A stretch of DNA of 47,014 nt from Cytophagaceae bacterium (lineage in GTDB: Bacteria > Bacteroidota > Bacteroidia > Cytophagales > Flexibacteraceae): positions 1 through 47,014 of the forward strand of contig CANETC010000003.1 in NCBI GenBank assembly GCA_947441055.1, given 5' to 3'. Below the pieces are notes generated by a model. The model saw only the letters and a list, made by a program, of their open reading frames with translations. It ran no database searches and was not told the DNA's origin. Shown here piece after piece: positions 36,378 to 45,376 of this stretch. The stretch's first letter is position 1, and each line of letters starts with the position of its first letter. The position numbers and the translations under genes are program-made.

Positions 36378-37904
36378 TTAAGCACTTGCTGATTCAGCCG
36401 GGGTATCTATCAGTTTTTGAAGGATCCGAGAAAGTACGAACAAGATTCCCGCGGCAACTCCGGTCATTACAATGAAGAGTGTAAAAAACTCATACAAATT
36501 GGTAATCTGAAAACCCAAGAAAGAAGGATATTCCACTGGTGAACCGGCCGTTACATCTGAAGGAGGAATAAGTGCACTAAGCGTCCCGGCAAATTTATTG
36601 GCAGCGGCATTGGCAAGAAACCAGGTGCCCATCATCAAAGAAGACAAGCGGAGTGGTGCAAGTTTTGAAACCATCGACAAGCCAATAGGGGAAAGACAAA
36701 GTTCACCCATCGTGTGGATTACATACAATCCGAAAAGCCACCACATGCTTACTTTTTCTCCTGCTCCAAGACCTTTTACTGCGAAAGCAATGACCACATA
36801 ACCTATGGCCACCAAAGCAAGGCCCCAGGCCATTTTTGTTGGCGAAGAAGGCTCCATTTTAAATTTGTATAAAAATCCCCAAAGGACTGTAAACAATGGT
36901 GCTAGCGTAATTACCGCCAATGGATTCACCGATTGAAAATACGCAGCAGGCATTTCCCAGCCGCCGATAAATCTGTCAGTTTGCCTGTCTGCAAACAAGG
37001 TAAGTGAAGCACCGGCCTGCTCGAATGCACCCCAAAAGAAAATCACGAAAAAGGCCAGAATGAAAATCACAATGATGCGAAGGGTTTCTTGCTTGTTGAG
37101 GCTTTTGTCAGACAAAATCACGGCTGGAATCAAAAGCATAGAACCATAAATAAACCAGCTGATGATGTCCTTGTCTGAATGAAACCATTGTTTAAAATTC
37201 AGCATGAAGAAAATCATCGCAATTGAACCCACAATCATGAGGATACTTTTCGCATCCAGGGGCCTGACAGGCAGGCCAATCTCCTCCCCTTCTTCTGAAA
37301 TGAGGTGGCTTTTCTGATAAATCAACATCACCACCAGAGCCAAAAGCATTCCAATGCAGGCAGCCAAAAAACCATATTTATAATCACTGAAAGAGCTGCA
37401 AATAATTGGCGAGAAGAAGGCACCAAGGTTTATACCCATGTAAAAAATGGTAAAAGCGCTGTCTATCCGGCGGTCATTTTTAGGATACAACTGACCAACC
37501 ATGGTGGAAATGTTTGGCTTAAAAAAGCCATTACCCACAATCAGGGCTGTAAGGCCGGTCCACATAAGAGCAACACCACCATCCTGACCAGCACTGGCAC
37601 TTAAAAACATAAAGAATTGTCCGAGTGCCATCAAAAGCCCACCTACAAATATGCTGCGCCTGTTTCCAAGATATTGGTCGCAGAGATATCCACCAAGCAG
37701 CGGTGTGAGGTAAACAAGACCGGTATAACTTCCATAAATTTCAGATGCTTCTGCGTCAGGGAGCATTAATATCTTGGTCATGAAAAGCATGAAAATGGCG
37801 CGCATGCCATAATAGCTAAAGCGCTCCCACATTTCTGTGAAAAATAGGACGTACAAACCCTTCGGATGTCCGCTACCTGTATTTTGTAATTTTTCGTTTG
37901 CCAT
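36378..37904 (-). CDS. POT-family peptide transporter (first in the tandem)
   Basis: From the ATG at 37904 (MANEKLQNTG) the protein has 508 residues; an ATG at 37928 adds eight without clear value. The POT signature EMWERFSYYGMRA, GGYLCDQYLGNRRSIFVGG, GNGFFKPNISTMVGQLY and FTIFYMGINLGAFF are all present, and helix 7 has the standard AFEQAGASLTLFA. It imports small peptides with protons. It is the first of three tandem copies, with the second 33 bases downstream. A hairpin at 37990-38037 lies in the upstream gap. Confidence 0.95.
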   Translation of the reverse strand: MANEKLQNTGSGHPKGLYVLFFTEMWERFSYYGMRAIFMLFMTKILMLPDAEASEIYGSYTGLVYLTPLLGGYLCDQYLGNRRSIFVGGLLMALGQFFMFLSASAGQDGGVALMWTGLTALIVGNGFFKPNISTMVGQLYPKNDRRIDSAFTIFYMGINLGAFFSPIICSSFSDYKYGFLAACIGMLLALVVMLIYQKSHLISEEGEEIGLPVRPLDAKSILMIVGSIAMIFFMLNFKQWFHSDKDIISWFIYGSMLLIPAVILSDKSLNKQETLRIIVIFILAFFVIFFWGAFEQAGASLTLFADRQTDRFIGGWEMPAAYFQSVNPLAVITLAPLFTVLWGFLYKFKMEPSSPTKMAWGLALVAIGYVVIAFAVKGLGAGEKVSMWWLFGLYVIHTMGELCLSPIGLSMVSKLAPLRLSSLMMGTWFLANAAANKFAGTLSALIPPSDVTAGSPVEYPSFLGFQITNLYEFFTLFIVMTGVAAGILFVLSRILQKLIDTPAESASA

Positions 37905-37989
37905 GAATTGGTGTTTTATCGGCAACAAGTAAAGGGAATATTTTCGGATTCATCAAAACTAGGCTTTAATGGATGGCAAATTAAAATAG

Positions 37990-38037
37990 CTCTTCATGAA
38001 AAGTTGGCGAATCATCCGACCCGTTTTCTATGAAGAG
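37990..38037 (+). other. Extended hairpin in the gap between icd and the POT genes
   Basis: CTCTTCATGAAAAGTTGG (37990-38007) pairs with the downstream segment CCGAC (38016-38020), TTTTC (38024-38028) and ATGAAGAG (38030-38037), with only small bulges. The G-T pair in the middle works only in the plus-strand RNA. It could be a leader structure for the POT genes or part of an unknown RNA; no plus-strand promoter is apparent. Confidence 0.4.
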
Positions 38038-38114
38038 AAAGTTTGGACCCAATCCATTTCTGACTGAAAACTTTATTTTCTGTCCTATCCGTATGTTTTG
38101 GAATTCACCATATC

Positions 38115-38145
38115 ACAAAAAAGGGCTGCCTAAACCAGACAGCCC
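38115..38145 (-). terminator. Terminator of icd
   Basis: On the minus strand, GGGCTG and CAGCCC pair around an 11-base loop, and six T residues follow. It lies about 36 bases after the icd stop. Confidence 0.8.
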
Positions 38146-38181
38146 AATTGAATAACCCAAACCCAAAATGGGTTCTTGATT

Positions 38182-39408
38182 TTAAGAAAGTCGCTTATTC
38201 AATTCGGCATCAAGTGCCTCAAGGAATTCTTCGGTATACAAGTAATGCTCGCCGTGATTCACTTTATTGCCATGAATACAAACGGCCAGATCCTTGGTCA
38301 TTTTGCCTGATTCAACCACATCCACACACACTTTTTCAAGCGTTTGGCAGAAGTGAATCAGCTCGTTGTTACCATCCAGTTTGCCACGGAATTCAAGTCC
38401 GCGGGTCCAGGCAAAAATGCTGGCAATTGGATTGGTAGAAGTTGGCTTGCCTGCCTGATGATCACGATAATGGCGGGTCACAGTGCCGTGGGCTGCTTCT
38501 GCTTCCATGGTTTTGCCATCTGGCGTAATGAGAACAGATGTCATCAAACCAAGAGAGCCAAATCCCTGTGCAACCGTATCTGATTGTACATCCCCATCAT
38601 AATTCTTACAAGCCCAGACAAAATTGCCATGCCATTTCAAGGCTGAAGCAACCATGTCATCAATCAGGCGGTGCTCGTACACGATACCGGCTGCTTCAAA
38701 TTTTGACTTATAATCACTCTGATAAATTTCTTCAAAAATATCCTTGAAACGACCATCGTATTTTTTCAGGATGGTGTTTTTAGTGCTTAGGTAAAGCGGC
38801 CAGCCTTTGCTCAGTGCCTGGTTAAAACAAGAATGTGCAAAGCCTCTGATGGATTCTTCGGTGTTATACATGGCCAATGCCACGCCATCTCCCTTGAAAT
38901 TGTACACTTCGTGCTCAATTACTTCTCCATTTTCCCCTTCAAATTTGATGGTGAGTTTGCCTTTTCCTTTTGTAACGAAATCTGTGGCGCGGTATTGATC
39001 ACCAAAGGCATGACGGCCAATGCAAATCGGGGCTGTCCAGTTTGGAACCAAACGAGGAACATTGCTGCACACAATTGGCTCACGGAAAACAGTGCCATCA
39101 AGGATGTTGCGGATGGTGCCGTTCGGACTCTTCCACATCTGCTTCAGATTGAACTCTTTCACCCTTGCCTCATCCGGCGTAATGGTAGCACACTTGATGC
39201 CAACACCATATTGCTTGATGGCATTTGCGGCGTCGATGGTTACCTGGTCGTTGGTCTCGTCCCTGTACTCCATGCCAAGATCATAATATTTTATGTCGAG
39301 GTCCAGATAAGGCAAAATCAATTTATCCTTGATGAATTTCCAGATGATGCGGGTCATCTCATCGCCATCAAGTTCTACAACCGGATTGGCTACTTTAATC
39401 TTTTGCAT
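38182..39408 (-). CDS. icd: NADP-dependent isocitrate dehydrogenase (eukaryotic-type, homodimeric)
   Basis: This 408-residue enzyme oxidises isocitrate to 2-oxoglutarate in the TCA cycle. It belongs to the type found in eukaryotes and many Bacteroidota: [18 protein letters not shown] at the start, [38 protein letters not shown] with the substrate Ser and Arg residues, [21 protein letters not shown] for the metal and [12 protein letters not shown] for NADP. The ATG at 39408 gives the usual start MQKIKVANP; the in-frame ATG at 39450 adds 14 residues that are not family-like. A promoter with -33 TTG and -7 TTCCTTTG lies just upstream. Confidence 0.97.
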   Translation of the reverse strand: MQKIKVANPVVELDGDEMTRIIWKFIKDKLILPYLDLDIKYYDLGMEYRDETNDQVTIDAANAIKQYGVGIKCATITPDEARVKEFNLKQMWKSPNGTIRNILDGTVFREPIVCSNVPRLVPNWTAPICIGRHAFGDQYRATDFVTKGKGKLTIKFEGENGEVIEHEVYNFKGDGVALAMYNTEESIRGFAHSCFNQALSKGWPLYLSTKNTILKKYDGRFKDIFEEIYQSDYKSKFEAAGIVYEHRLIDDMVASALKWHGNFVWACKNYDGDVQSDTVAQGFGSLGLMTSVLITPDGKTMEAEAAHGTVTRHYRDHQAGKPTSTNPIASIFAWTRGLEFRGKLDGNNELIHFCQTLEKVCVDVVESGKMTKDLAVCIHGNKVNHGEHYLYTEEFLEALDAELNKRLS

Positions 39409-39437
39409 TGCTATGAATTGTTTGTCTTGTTGCGGCG

Positions 39438-39468
39438 CAAAGGAAAGCAATCAGGCTGTTAAATTCAA
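39438..39468 (-). promoter_or_regulatory. Promoter of icd (-33 TTG, -7 TTCCTTTG)
   Basis: On the minus strand a TTG (39468-39466) is separated by 20 bases from TTCCTTTG (39445-39438), one mismatch from TAnnTTTG. The layout matches Bacteroidota promoters, and the start would lie about 26 bases before the icd ATG at 39408. Confidence 0.6.
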
Positions 39469-39518
39469 TCCGATTTTACGCACGAGCTGAAGTTCCGAGG
39501 TCCTAAAAATTGTCAGCT

Positions 39519-40916
39519 TCAATTTCCGCAATCGGAATTGCGTAAAATCTGTGTTTCCGGAATGAGGAGAGCAGAAAGAGAATCAAGCTCTTGCAATTCC
39601 GGACGAAGCATCATCAGGGCGTGGCGGTTTATGTAACTCTGTGCCAAAACCGGATGCTGGTATTCCAGCACTTTGCCTGTAAATGGAATCGGATAAGAAC
39701 TCAGCGGAAGATGGTCTTTGTCGACCACAAAATACTTTGCTTCTGGTTTTCGGGCCAGATCAAGCCGAGCCCTTTCCCTGATTTTCAGATACGCTGCCGG
39801 TGTCTTAAGCAAAAAAGCAAGGTTGATGAACAGAGAAAAAAAGGCAAGCGAAAACAGAAACTGGGGTTTTATTTTGGATGAAAATGAAATCAAAAATGCA
39901 AAATAGAGCAGCCATAAACCCGGCGATAATAGCCTTGTATTGAGCACTTCGATGCCGGCTTTCAGGGAAGCCAAAAACATCAAGCAGAGAAAAATCAGGG
40001 CAAAAATCAAAAGCATTTTAGGGAATTCACCAGTTCCTACTTTCCAGAAAAGCCAGAACATCAGTCCTGCAAAAAACAGATCGGGAAGCATGGCCAACCA
40101 GCCAATCAAACCGGCATCTCCATGTTGAAAAACCAAAGAGAAAAATGGATTGGCAGAGCCGAGTAAACCCTTTAAATTTAAAAAAATGTGGCTCATCCAT
40201 TCGGAATGACTCATTGCTTCCGGAGCGCCACGCAGATTTTCACCAAACAGCGAACCGAAGGACTTAAAATTCCATGCCAGATAAATCGTCAATAGTGTGG
40301 CGGAGAGGCCCAGAAACCAGAACCAAAGTTTGTCTTCCACAAAGGCAGCTTTTCCTTTCCTTACAAAAAGCAAAAGCCCGGCGAGACCAAAGGGAGGATA
40401 TAAAAAAATGCCACTGTGCCTTAGCAAAATCAAGCCTGAGAAAACAAGTAGCATCCAAAATAACCAGCCTTTTACTGGCCGGTTTTGGAAATAACTGTGC
40501 AGCAGAAAAATGAGGAAATAGAGAAGCGTGAGAAATGGAACCTCAGAAAAAGAAAATGGCAGCAAGCCGATTCCCGCTTTTGTGCAAAGCAGAATACAGG
40601 TTTCACGAAAATAAAAATTCCTACGCCAGGAAAAGGCCAGGATCGCCAATAGACAAAACCCGTTCAGGATTTTTCCCGCCCAGAAATAATCACTACAAAA
40701 AAAATGAACCGCCCGGAGCAATACCGGATAGCCCAAAGGGAAAAGATTGCTTTCTATTTTCGGAAGATCAATGGCCTGACGCACATAAAAAAGTGTGTCA
40801 AGATTGATTCCACCATCGGAACGAAAAAGAAACCCAGCAATCGTAGCCCCGAAAAGAAATACCAGCAAAACGAATTCTACAATCGAGGATTTTCCTGCAT
40901 TTCCTTTTGCCTTCAT
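39519..40916 (-). CDS. GT-C-like multi-pass membrane protein
   Basis: This 465-residue protein has about ten membrane helices and an early loop with FRSDGGINLDTLFYVRQA, which may hold the Asp common at that place in GT-C glycosyltransferases of the dolichyl-phosphate-mannose type (family 39 and relatives). The C-terminal 90 residues form a small soluble domain. The family call is weak, as no firm motif is present. If correct, it would transfer a sugar from a lipid carrier in the outer leaflet of the inner membrane. It sits downstream of the phnA gene and upstream of icd on the minus strand. Confidence 0.62.
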   Translation of the reverse strand: MKAKGNAGKSSIVEFVLLVFLFGATIAGFLFRSDGGINLDTLFYVRQAIDLPKIESNLFPLGYPVLLRAVHFFCSDYFWAGKILNGFCLLAILAFSWRRNFYFRETCILLCTKAGIGLLPFSFSEVPFLTLLYFLIFLLHSYFQNRPVKGWLFWMLLVFSGLILLRHSGIFLYPPFGLAGLLLFVRKGKAAFVEDKLWFWFLGLSATLLTIYLAWNFKSFGSLFGENLRGAPEAMSHSEWMSHIFLNLKGLLGSANPFFSLVFQHGDAGLIGWLAMLPDLFFAGLMFWLFWKVGTGEFPKMLLIFALIFLCLMFLASLKAGIEVLNTRLLSPGLWLLYFAFLISFSSKIKPQFLFSLAFFSLFINLAFLLKTPAAYLKIRERARLDLARKPEAKYFVVDKDHLPLSSYPIPFTGKVLEYQHPVLAQSYINRHALMMLRPELQELDSLSALLIPETQILRNSDCGN

Positions 40917-40974
40917 TGAACCAGATACCTCTAAATTTTATGGGAGAAAAACCCGGAATCCCGGATTTCAGGAA

Positions 40975-41184
40975 TTACGATTTCTTCAAAAATTCGGTAC
41001 GCAAAACCATTTGAATCCTGTCGATGCGGCAATCTACTTCATCCGCATCTTCCGTGAGCTTGATGCCCTTCACCACCGTTCCCCTTTTCAGCGTAGTAGT
41101 TGTGCCTCTCACTTTAAGGTCTTTAATGAGGGTAACATTGTCGCCATCTTTGAGCAAGTTGCCATTACTGTCGCGTACTTCCAT
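40975..41184 (-). CDS. Short PhnA/YjdM-domain protein
   Basis: This 69-residue protein matches the C-terminal half of YjdM (formerly PhnA): VRDSNGNLLKDGDNVTLIKDLKVRG, then LKRGTVVKGIKLTEDADEVDCRID. The usual N-terminal zinc ribbon of the roughly 110-residue form is absent, and the gene starts where the beta-barrel part begins; Bacteroidota often have this short form. The name refers to an E. coli locus near phosphonate genes and does not prove a role in phosphonate use. Function is unknown. It lies between the dnaK terminator and the GT-C-like gene. Confidence 0.85.
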   Translation of the reverse strand: MEVRDSNGNLLKDGDNVTLIKDLKVRGTTTTLKRGTVVKGIKLTEDADEVDCRIDRIQMVLRTEFLKKS

Positions 41185-41226
41185 TGGTTTTCTGATTTGT
41201 CCGCAAAGAGGGAAATTGAATTGAAA

Positions 41227-41263
41227 AAAGAAACCCCAGCCAATTCCTGACCGGGGTTTCTTT
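41227..41263. terminator. Terminator after dnaK
   Basis: AAAGAAACCCC and GGGGTTTCTTT form an 11-bp perfect stem with a loop of 15 bases, with T-rich sequence on the minus side. It lies about 22 bases after the dnaK stop and separates it from the phnA gene. Confidence 0.88.
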
Positions 41264-41285
41264 AATTTTAATTGAAGGAATTGAA

Positions 41286-43181
41286 TTACTTCACTTCCTC
41301 AAAATTCACATCGGTTACTGGCTCCTGATGGTCGCCTCCCTGAGAAGGCCCACCCTGTTGTGCATCCTGCGCATTGGCCGCATTATACATTTCACCGGAA
41401 GCAGCCTGCCAGGCAGAATTGAGTTCATTCATAGCAGCATCAATCGCCTCAAGATCCTGAGCGCTGTGTGCAGTACGAAGTTTGTCTACTGCAGTTGTGA
41501 TGGCAGCTTTGTTTGCTTCCGAAAGCTTATCACCATACTCGGTCAACTGCCTTTCGGTTTGGAAAACGAGGCTATCCGCCTGATTTAATTTTTCAATCTT
41601 TTCTTTCTCTGCCTTGTCAGAAGCCTCATTGGCCTTTGCCTCATTGCGCATGCGCTCAATTTCAGCATCGGTAAGTCCGGAAGAAGCCTCAATGCGAATT
41701 TTCTGCTCTTTGCCGGTTCCTTTGTCCTTCGCGGAAACATTCAGAATGCCATTGGCATCGATGTCGAAGGTTACTTCAATTTGAGGAACCCCACGCGGTG
41801 CCGGCGGAATGCCATCGAGGTGAAAGCGACCAAGGGTCCGGTTGTCTTTTGCCATTGAGCGCTCGCCCTGCAAAACATGCAATTCTACAGAAGGCTGACT
41901 ATCGCTGGCAGTTGAGAATGACTCAGACTTGCGGGTCGGGATGGTGGTGTTGGATTCGATCAGTTTGGTAAATACACCGCCCATGGTTTCGATTCCCAAA
42001 GAGAGTGGGGTCACATCCAGAAGAAGTACATCTTTTACCTCGCCGGTAAGTACACCGCCCTGAATTGCAGCACCGATTGCCACAACTTCATCCGGGTTTA
42101 CACCTTTGGAAGGTTTCTTTCCGAAAAACTTCTCAACCTCTTCTGCAATTCTTGGGATACGGGTAGAACCACCAACAAGGATTACTTCATCAATCTGACT
42201 TGTACTCATCGAGGCATTTTTCATTGCCCTGCGGCAAGGCTCAAGTGTACGCTGGATGAGCTCGTCTGCGAGTTGCTCGAATTTGGCACGGGTTAACTTG
42301 CGCACCAAGTGTTTTGGAATGCCATTAACTGGCATAATGTACGGCAGATTGATTTCTGTTTCCTGTGAACTGGAAAGCTCAATCTTTGCTTTTTCAGCCG
42401 CTTCTTTCAAACGCTGAAGTGCCATTGGATCCTGCTTCAGGTCTATGCCTTCATCATTTTTAAATTCAGCCGCCAGCCAATCGATAATTTTCTGGTCAAA
42501 ATCATCACCGCCAAGGTGTGTATCGCCGTCTGTAGATTTCACTTCAAATACGCCATCACCCAATTCAAGAATGGACACATCAAAAGTGCCTCCGCCTAAA
42601 TCGAAAACGGCAATTTTCATGTCCTGGTTTTTCTTGTCCATGCCATAAGCAAGGGCAGCTGCTGTAGGCTCGTTTATAATACGCTTCACCTCCAGACCGG
42701 CGATCAGACCAGCTTCTTTGGTAGCCTGGCGCTCAGAGTCGTTGAAATACGCAGGTACTGTAATGACAGCCTCTGTAACGGTTGTTCCAAGATAATCTTC
42801 GGCCGTCTGCTTCATCTTGGTAAGAATCATGGCAGACAATTCTTGCGGAGAATACTGCTTATCGCCAATGCGAACCCGCGGGGTATTGTTGGCTCCGGAT
42901 TCTACTTTGTAAGGCACCATCCCAATTTCGTTCTTACACTCGGAGAAACTCCGGCCTATGAATCTTTTAATTGAGAAAATGGTATTGGTGGGGTTTGTGA
43001 TTGCCTGGCGTTTTGCCGGGTCGCCCACTTTGCGCTCGCCGTTGCCATTGTCGAGGAAGGCTACGATCGAAGGAGTGGTTCTTCTTCCTTCGCTGTTGGC
43101 GATAACGGTTGGCTCATTGCCTTCCATCACAGCCACGCAGGAGTTTGTTGTTCCAAGGTCTATGCCGATTATCTTTCCCAT
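41286..43181 (-). CDS. dnaK: Molecular chaperone DnaK (Hsp70)
   Basis: The ATG at 43181 gives [21 protein letters not shown], the DnaK N-terminus; an in-frame ATG at 43247 adds 22 unrelated residues. The 631-residue protein has the ATPase domain with [19 protein letters not shown] and [13 protein letters not shown], the substrate-binding domain ([15 protein letters not shown]) and a glutamine/glycine-rich tail ([14 protein letters not shown]) ending in EEVK. It folds nascent and stress-denatured proteins with DnaJ and GrpE, which are not in the window. A TACGTTTG box at 43287-43294 is the likely promoter, leaving a leader of about 100 bases. Confidence 0.98.
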   Translation of the reverse strand: MGKIIGIDLGTTNSCVAVMEGNEPTVIANSEGRRTTPSIVAFLDNGNGERKVGDPAKRQAITNPTNTIFSIKRFIGRSFSECKNEIGMVPYKVESGANNTPRVRIGDKQYSPQELSAMILTKMKQTAEDYLGTTVTEAVITVPAYFNDSERQATKEAGLIAGLEVKRIINEPTAAALAYGMDKKNQDMKIAVFDLGGGTFDVSILELGDGVFEVKSTDGDTHLGGDDFDQKIIDWLAAEFKNDEGIDLKQDPMALQRLKEAAEKAKIELSSSQETEINLPYIMPVNGIPKHLVRKLTRAKFEQLADELIQRTLEPCRRAMKNASMSTSQIDEVILVGGSTRIPRIAEEVEKFFGKKPSKGVNPDEVVAIGAAIQGGVLTGEVKDVLLLDVTPLSLGIETMGGVFTKLIESNTTIPTRKSESFSTASDSQPSVELHVLQGERSMAKDNRTLGRFHLDGIPPAPRGVPQIEVTFDIDANGILNVSAKDKGTGKEQKIRIEASSGLTDAEIERMRNEAKANEASDKAEKEKIEKLNQADSLVFQTERQLTEYGDKLSEANKAAITTAVDKLRTAHSAQDLEAIDAAMNELNSAWQAASGEMYNAANAQDAQQGGPSQGGDHQEPVTDVNFEEVK

Positions 43182-43286
43182 AGTATTGTTTGTCTTTTTT
43201 TCAGGATTGTTTTCCCGAAAGTGCTTTAGCAAGTCCTGTGCCACCAACGAAACTTATTTTCCTTAAAATCTGGAAAATCCCAGACC

Positions 43287-43294
43287 CAAACGTA
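43287..43294 (-). promoter_or_regulatory. -7 box of dnaK (TACGTTTG)
   Basis: On the minus strand TACGTTTG is an exact TAnnTTTG match, starting a leader of about 100 bases before the dnaK ATG. No -33 TTG lies at the expected distance, so control by another factor is possible. Confidence 0.55.
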
Positions 43295-43553
43295 ATAAAC
43301 GAGCGCTTATACGGTTGAATTTCAATTTTATACAATTATTATAGCTGAAATAAATTTCCAGACAAGCAAGACTGGGCATTTCACCCTGACTGAATATTCG
43401 GCAGTAAAATTTTAATCATGCGGAATAAGTGTCTTGAAACCCGCCCGACTGCGAATTTCTTTTGTGTCATTCTGACATATTTATTCCTGTAGAAGGAAAG
43501 CTTGACTTTAATCGCCGCAATTCTGTTTTTTTGCAGAAACAATCCTTAAGGAA
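43295..43553. promoter_or_regulatory. dnaK-moxR divergent intergenic region with a TGTCA palindrome
   Basis: No gene is seen in the dnaK-moxR gap. The dnaK -7 box at 43287-43294 lies at its edge. The only clear repeat is TGTCA-TTC-TGACA (43465-43477), a perfect palindrome about 77 bases before moxR. The half-site TGTCA also appears in the HtrA upstream region. AAGGA lies before the moxR start as a possible ribosome site. Confidence 0.4.
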
Positions 43554-44522
43554 ATGGACAAACAGGAAAGGCTGGAAAGACTTCAACTCGTTTACGATGA
43601 AATGGGCAAAGTGGTAGTGGGTCAGCGCTACATGATTAACCGTCTGCTCATTGGTCTGCTTACAAACGGCCACATTCTTCTGGAAGGCGTGCCGGGTCTG
43701 GCCAAAACGCTTACCGTCAATACACTTGCGAAGGCACTCAATCTGGATTTCCAACGGATACAATTTACCCCCGACCTGCTGCCGGCTGACCTCATCGGCA
43801 CCATGATTTACAACCAGAAAACCGGTGCTTTCGAAGTAAAGAAAGGACCTATTTTCGCAAATCTGGTTTTGGCGGATGAGGTAAACCGTTCTCCGGCCAA
43901 GGTGCAAAGCGCCCTTCTTGAGTGTATGCAGGAAAAGCAGGTTACCATTGGCGAAACCACCTACCCGCTGGACAAACCATTTCTTGTAATGGCTACACAA
44001 AATCCGGTGGAGCAGGAAGGCACCTATCCCCTTCCGGAAGCGCAGATGGACCGATTTATGATGAAGGTTTTTGTAGATTACCCAAGCAAGGAAGAGGAAC
44101 TTCAGGTGATGCGCCGCATGTCTGATATGCAGCACACTGCCGATGTGAGGCCGGTGCTTGACAAAGGCATTGCCGCCGAAATTTCGAATGACATCAACAG
44201 CGTAAACATTTCCGAGATACTGGAAAACTACATCATAGAGCTTGTATTCGCGAGCAGGAAACCTGCCGAATACGGTCTTCGTGAAGAGAGTCAGTACATT
44301 CAGTTTGGCGCTTCTCCAAGGGCCACCATCAGTTTGCACAGGGCGGCCCGCGCAATGGCTTATTTTAATGGGCGGGATTTTGTGCTGCCGGAAGACATCA
44401 AGGAAATTGCACCAGATGTGCTTAATCACCGGATCATTTTGAACTATGAGGCCGAGGCCGACGGGGTAAATTCCCGTCAGATTGTGGACAGAATTCTCGC
44501 GAAAGTGGCAATTGGGAAATAA
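43554..44522 (+). CDS. MoxR-type AAA+ ATPase
   Basis: This 322-residue ATPase has Walker A LLEGVPGLAKT (about residues 41-51), Walker B LVLADEVNRSPAKVQSALLE (about 104-123), the sensor text VMATQNPVEQEGTYPLPEAQMDRF and a C-terminal lid. MoxR ATPases act as chaperones that help assemble or activate other proteins, often with a DUF58 and a VWA protein encoded next to them. Those partners are missing here: the next gene is a short unknown and then rnpB. It is divergent from dnaK, with a TGTCA palindrome in the gap. Confidence 0.93.
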   Translation: MDKQERLERLQLVYDEMGKVVVGQRYMINRLLIGLLTNGHILLEGVPGLAKTLTVNTLAKALNLDFQRIQFTPDLLPADLIGTMIYNQKTGAFEVKKGPIFANLVLADEVNRSPAKVQSALLECMQEKQVTIGETTYPLDKPFLVMATQNPVEQEGTYPLPEAQMDRFMMKVFVDYPSKEEELQVMRRMSDMQHTADVRPVLDKGIAAEISNDINSVNISEILENYIIELVFASRKPAEYGLREESQYIQFGASPRATISLHRAARAMAYFNGRDFVLPEDIKEIAPDVLNHRIILNYEAEADGVNSRQIVDRILAKVAIGK

Positions 44523-44604
44523 GTTTTCGGCAAAACAGCCAATAAGGCGAATTGAAAAGAGATGATTTCCTTGATGCACTAAGAAAGGCTTTCGCTTAAA
44601 ATCC

Positions 44605-44612
44605 TACCTTTG
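44605..44612 (+). promoter_or_regulatory. -7 box (TACCTTTG) immediately before an ATG
   Basis: TACCTTTG is an exact TAnnTTTG match ending three bases before the ATG at 44616. With the usual distance of about four bases to the start point, transcription would begin at the A of the start codon, giving a leaderless message. Confidence 0.55.
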
Positions 44613-44615
44613 GAC

Positions 44616-44876
44616 ATGGCCCGTAAAATCACCCATTACAAACACCCATCTGAACCTGCACTCCAACAGCAAGAGGATGCAAGCAAAATGGATGTAATGG
44701 AAATCCTGGAGCATGTTTTTCGCTATCAGGCCTGGCACCGAAAAGTTTTTGGTCCATCCGAAAAAGACCTGCTCACGCAAGGAAGAAAAGTGGTGGTATG
44801 GAAAAACGGTAAGCCCGAAACATCAGCTGATCGCGGATTTTTCTCCGAGTCAGGAATGCCTGAACCAGGAAAATAA
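44616..44876 (+). CDS. Short unknown cytoplasmic protein, probably leaderless
   Basis: This product of 86 residues (MARKITHYKHPSEPALQQQ) is rich in charged residues, has no membrane segment and no recognised domain. The start codon ATG at 44616 lies just after a TACCTTTG promoter box, so the message probably has no leader; a TTG at 44610 overlaps the box and is unlikely. The gene ends 31 bases before the RNase P RNA. Its codon pattern looks normal, and it could be a real small gene rather than chance, but the function is unknown. Confidence 0.6.
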   Translation: MARKITHYKHPSEPALQQQEDASKMDVMEILEHVFRYQAWHRKVFGPSEKDLLTQGRKVVVWKNGKPETSADRGFFSESGMPEPGK

Positions 44877-44897
44877 AAAAGTCAAAAATCCCTGACC

Positions 44898-44905
44898 TAT
44901 CTTTG
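44898..44905 (+). promoter_or_regulatory. -7 box of rnpB (TATCTTTG)
   Basis: TATCTTTG is an exact TAnnTTTG match ending two bases before the predicted first base of the RNase P RNA. The usual distance puts the start point at the beginning of helix P1. Confidence 0.7.
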
Positions 44906-44907
44906 AC

Positions 44908-45299
44908 GCGGAAGTATTTCGCCCTGTCGCGGTGTTTTCGAACGCTGAGGAAAGTCCGGGCAGCATAGGGCACCATACTTCCTAACGGGAAGGGGGCTGG
45001 GCGCCAAAGTGCCTGGTTTACAGAAAGTGCCACAGAGAATATACCGCCTAGTCTCGGCTGGGTAAGGGTGAAAAGGCGGTGTAAGAGACCACCGGCCCTG
45101 CGGCGACGCAGGGTGCATGGCAAACCTTATGGGCTGAAAGGCCAAATAAGTCCTGAATTCCGGGCGGCTCGTCCGGGTATCCGCAAGGATTGTCAGGATG
45201 GGTAGGCCGATTGAGGCCTGTCGCGAGGCAGGTCCCAGATAAATGGCAGGGCAGAAACTTCGGTTTCTGACAGAACCCGGCTTATAGAAGTGCTTCCGC
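44908..45299 (+). ncRNA. rnpB: RNase P RNA (bacterial type A)
   Basis: This is the catalytic RNA that removes the 5' leader of pre-tRNA. The conserved GAGGAAAGTCCGGGC block lies near the 5' end, and ACAGAACCCGGCTTATA near the 3' end; these form the universal core (P4 and CR regions). The ends pair as P1: GCGGAAGTATTTC (44908-44920) with GAAGTGCTTCCGC (45287-45299), 13 pairs with two wobbles. The length of 392 is usual. It has its own -7 box at 44898. Reading frames of 100-140 codons on the minus strand across this stretch are artefacts of the RNA. Confidence 0.97.
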
Positions 45300-45309
45300 C
45301 TGATTTCCG

Positions 45310-45354
45310 CTCCCGCCAATGGCGCGGGATGCGGGGATGAGGAATTTTTTTTTA
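45310..45354 (+). terminator. Weak possible terminator after rnpB
   Basis: TCCCGC (45311-45316) pairs with GCGGGA (45324-45329), and a run of nine T residues lies at 45345-45353, some 15 bases later. The spacing is longer than in a standard terminator, so this is uncertain. Confidence 0.35.
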
Positions 45355-45376
45355 GCGAAATCTTCCTTTAGTCACT

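Noticed and set aside
38833-39462. Plus-strand open frame of 209 codons across icd
   Set aside because: The shadow of the isocitrate dehydrogenase frame, which has all substrate and NADP motifs.
43467-44579. Minus-strand open frame of 370 codons across moxR
   Set aside because: It is the shadow of the MoxR gene, whose plus-strand frame has Walker A and B motifs. The minus product has no domain and is rich in His, Cys and Phe, as shadows often are.
44897-45319. Minus-strand open frame of 140 codons after the small gene
   Set aside because: It covers the RNase P RNA, whose conserved blocks and P1 pairing are clear, so the frame is an artefact of structured RNA.
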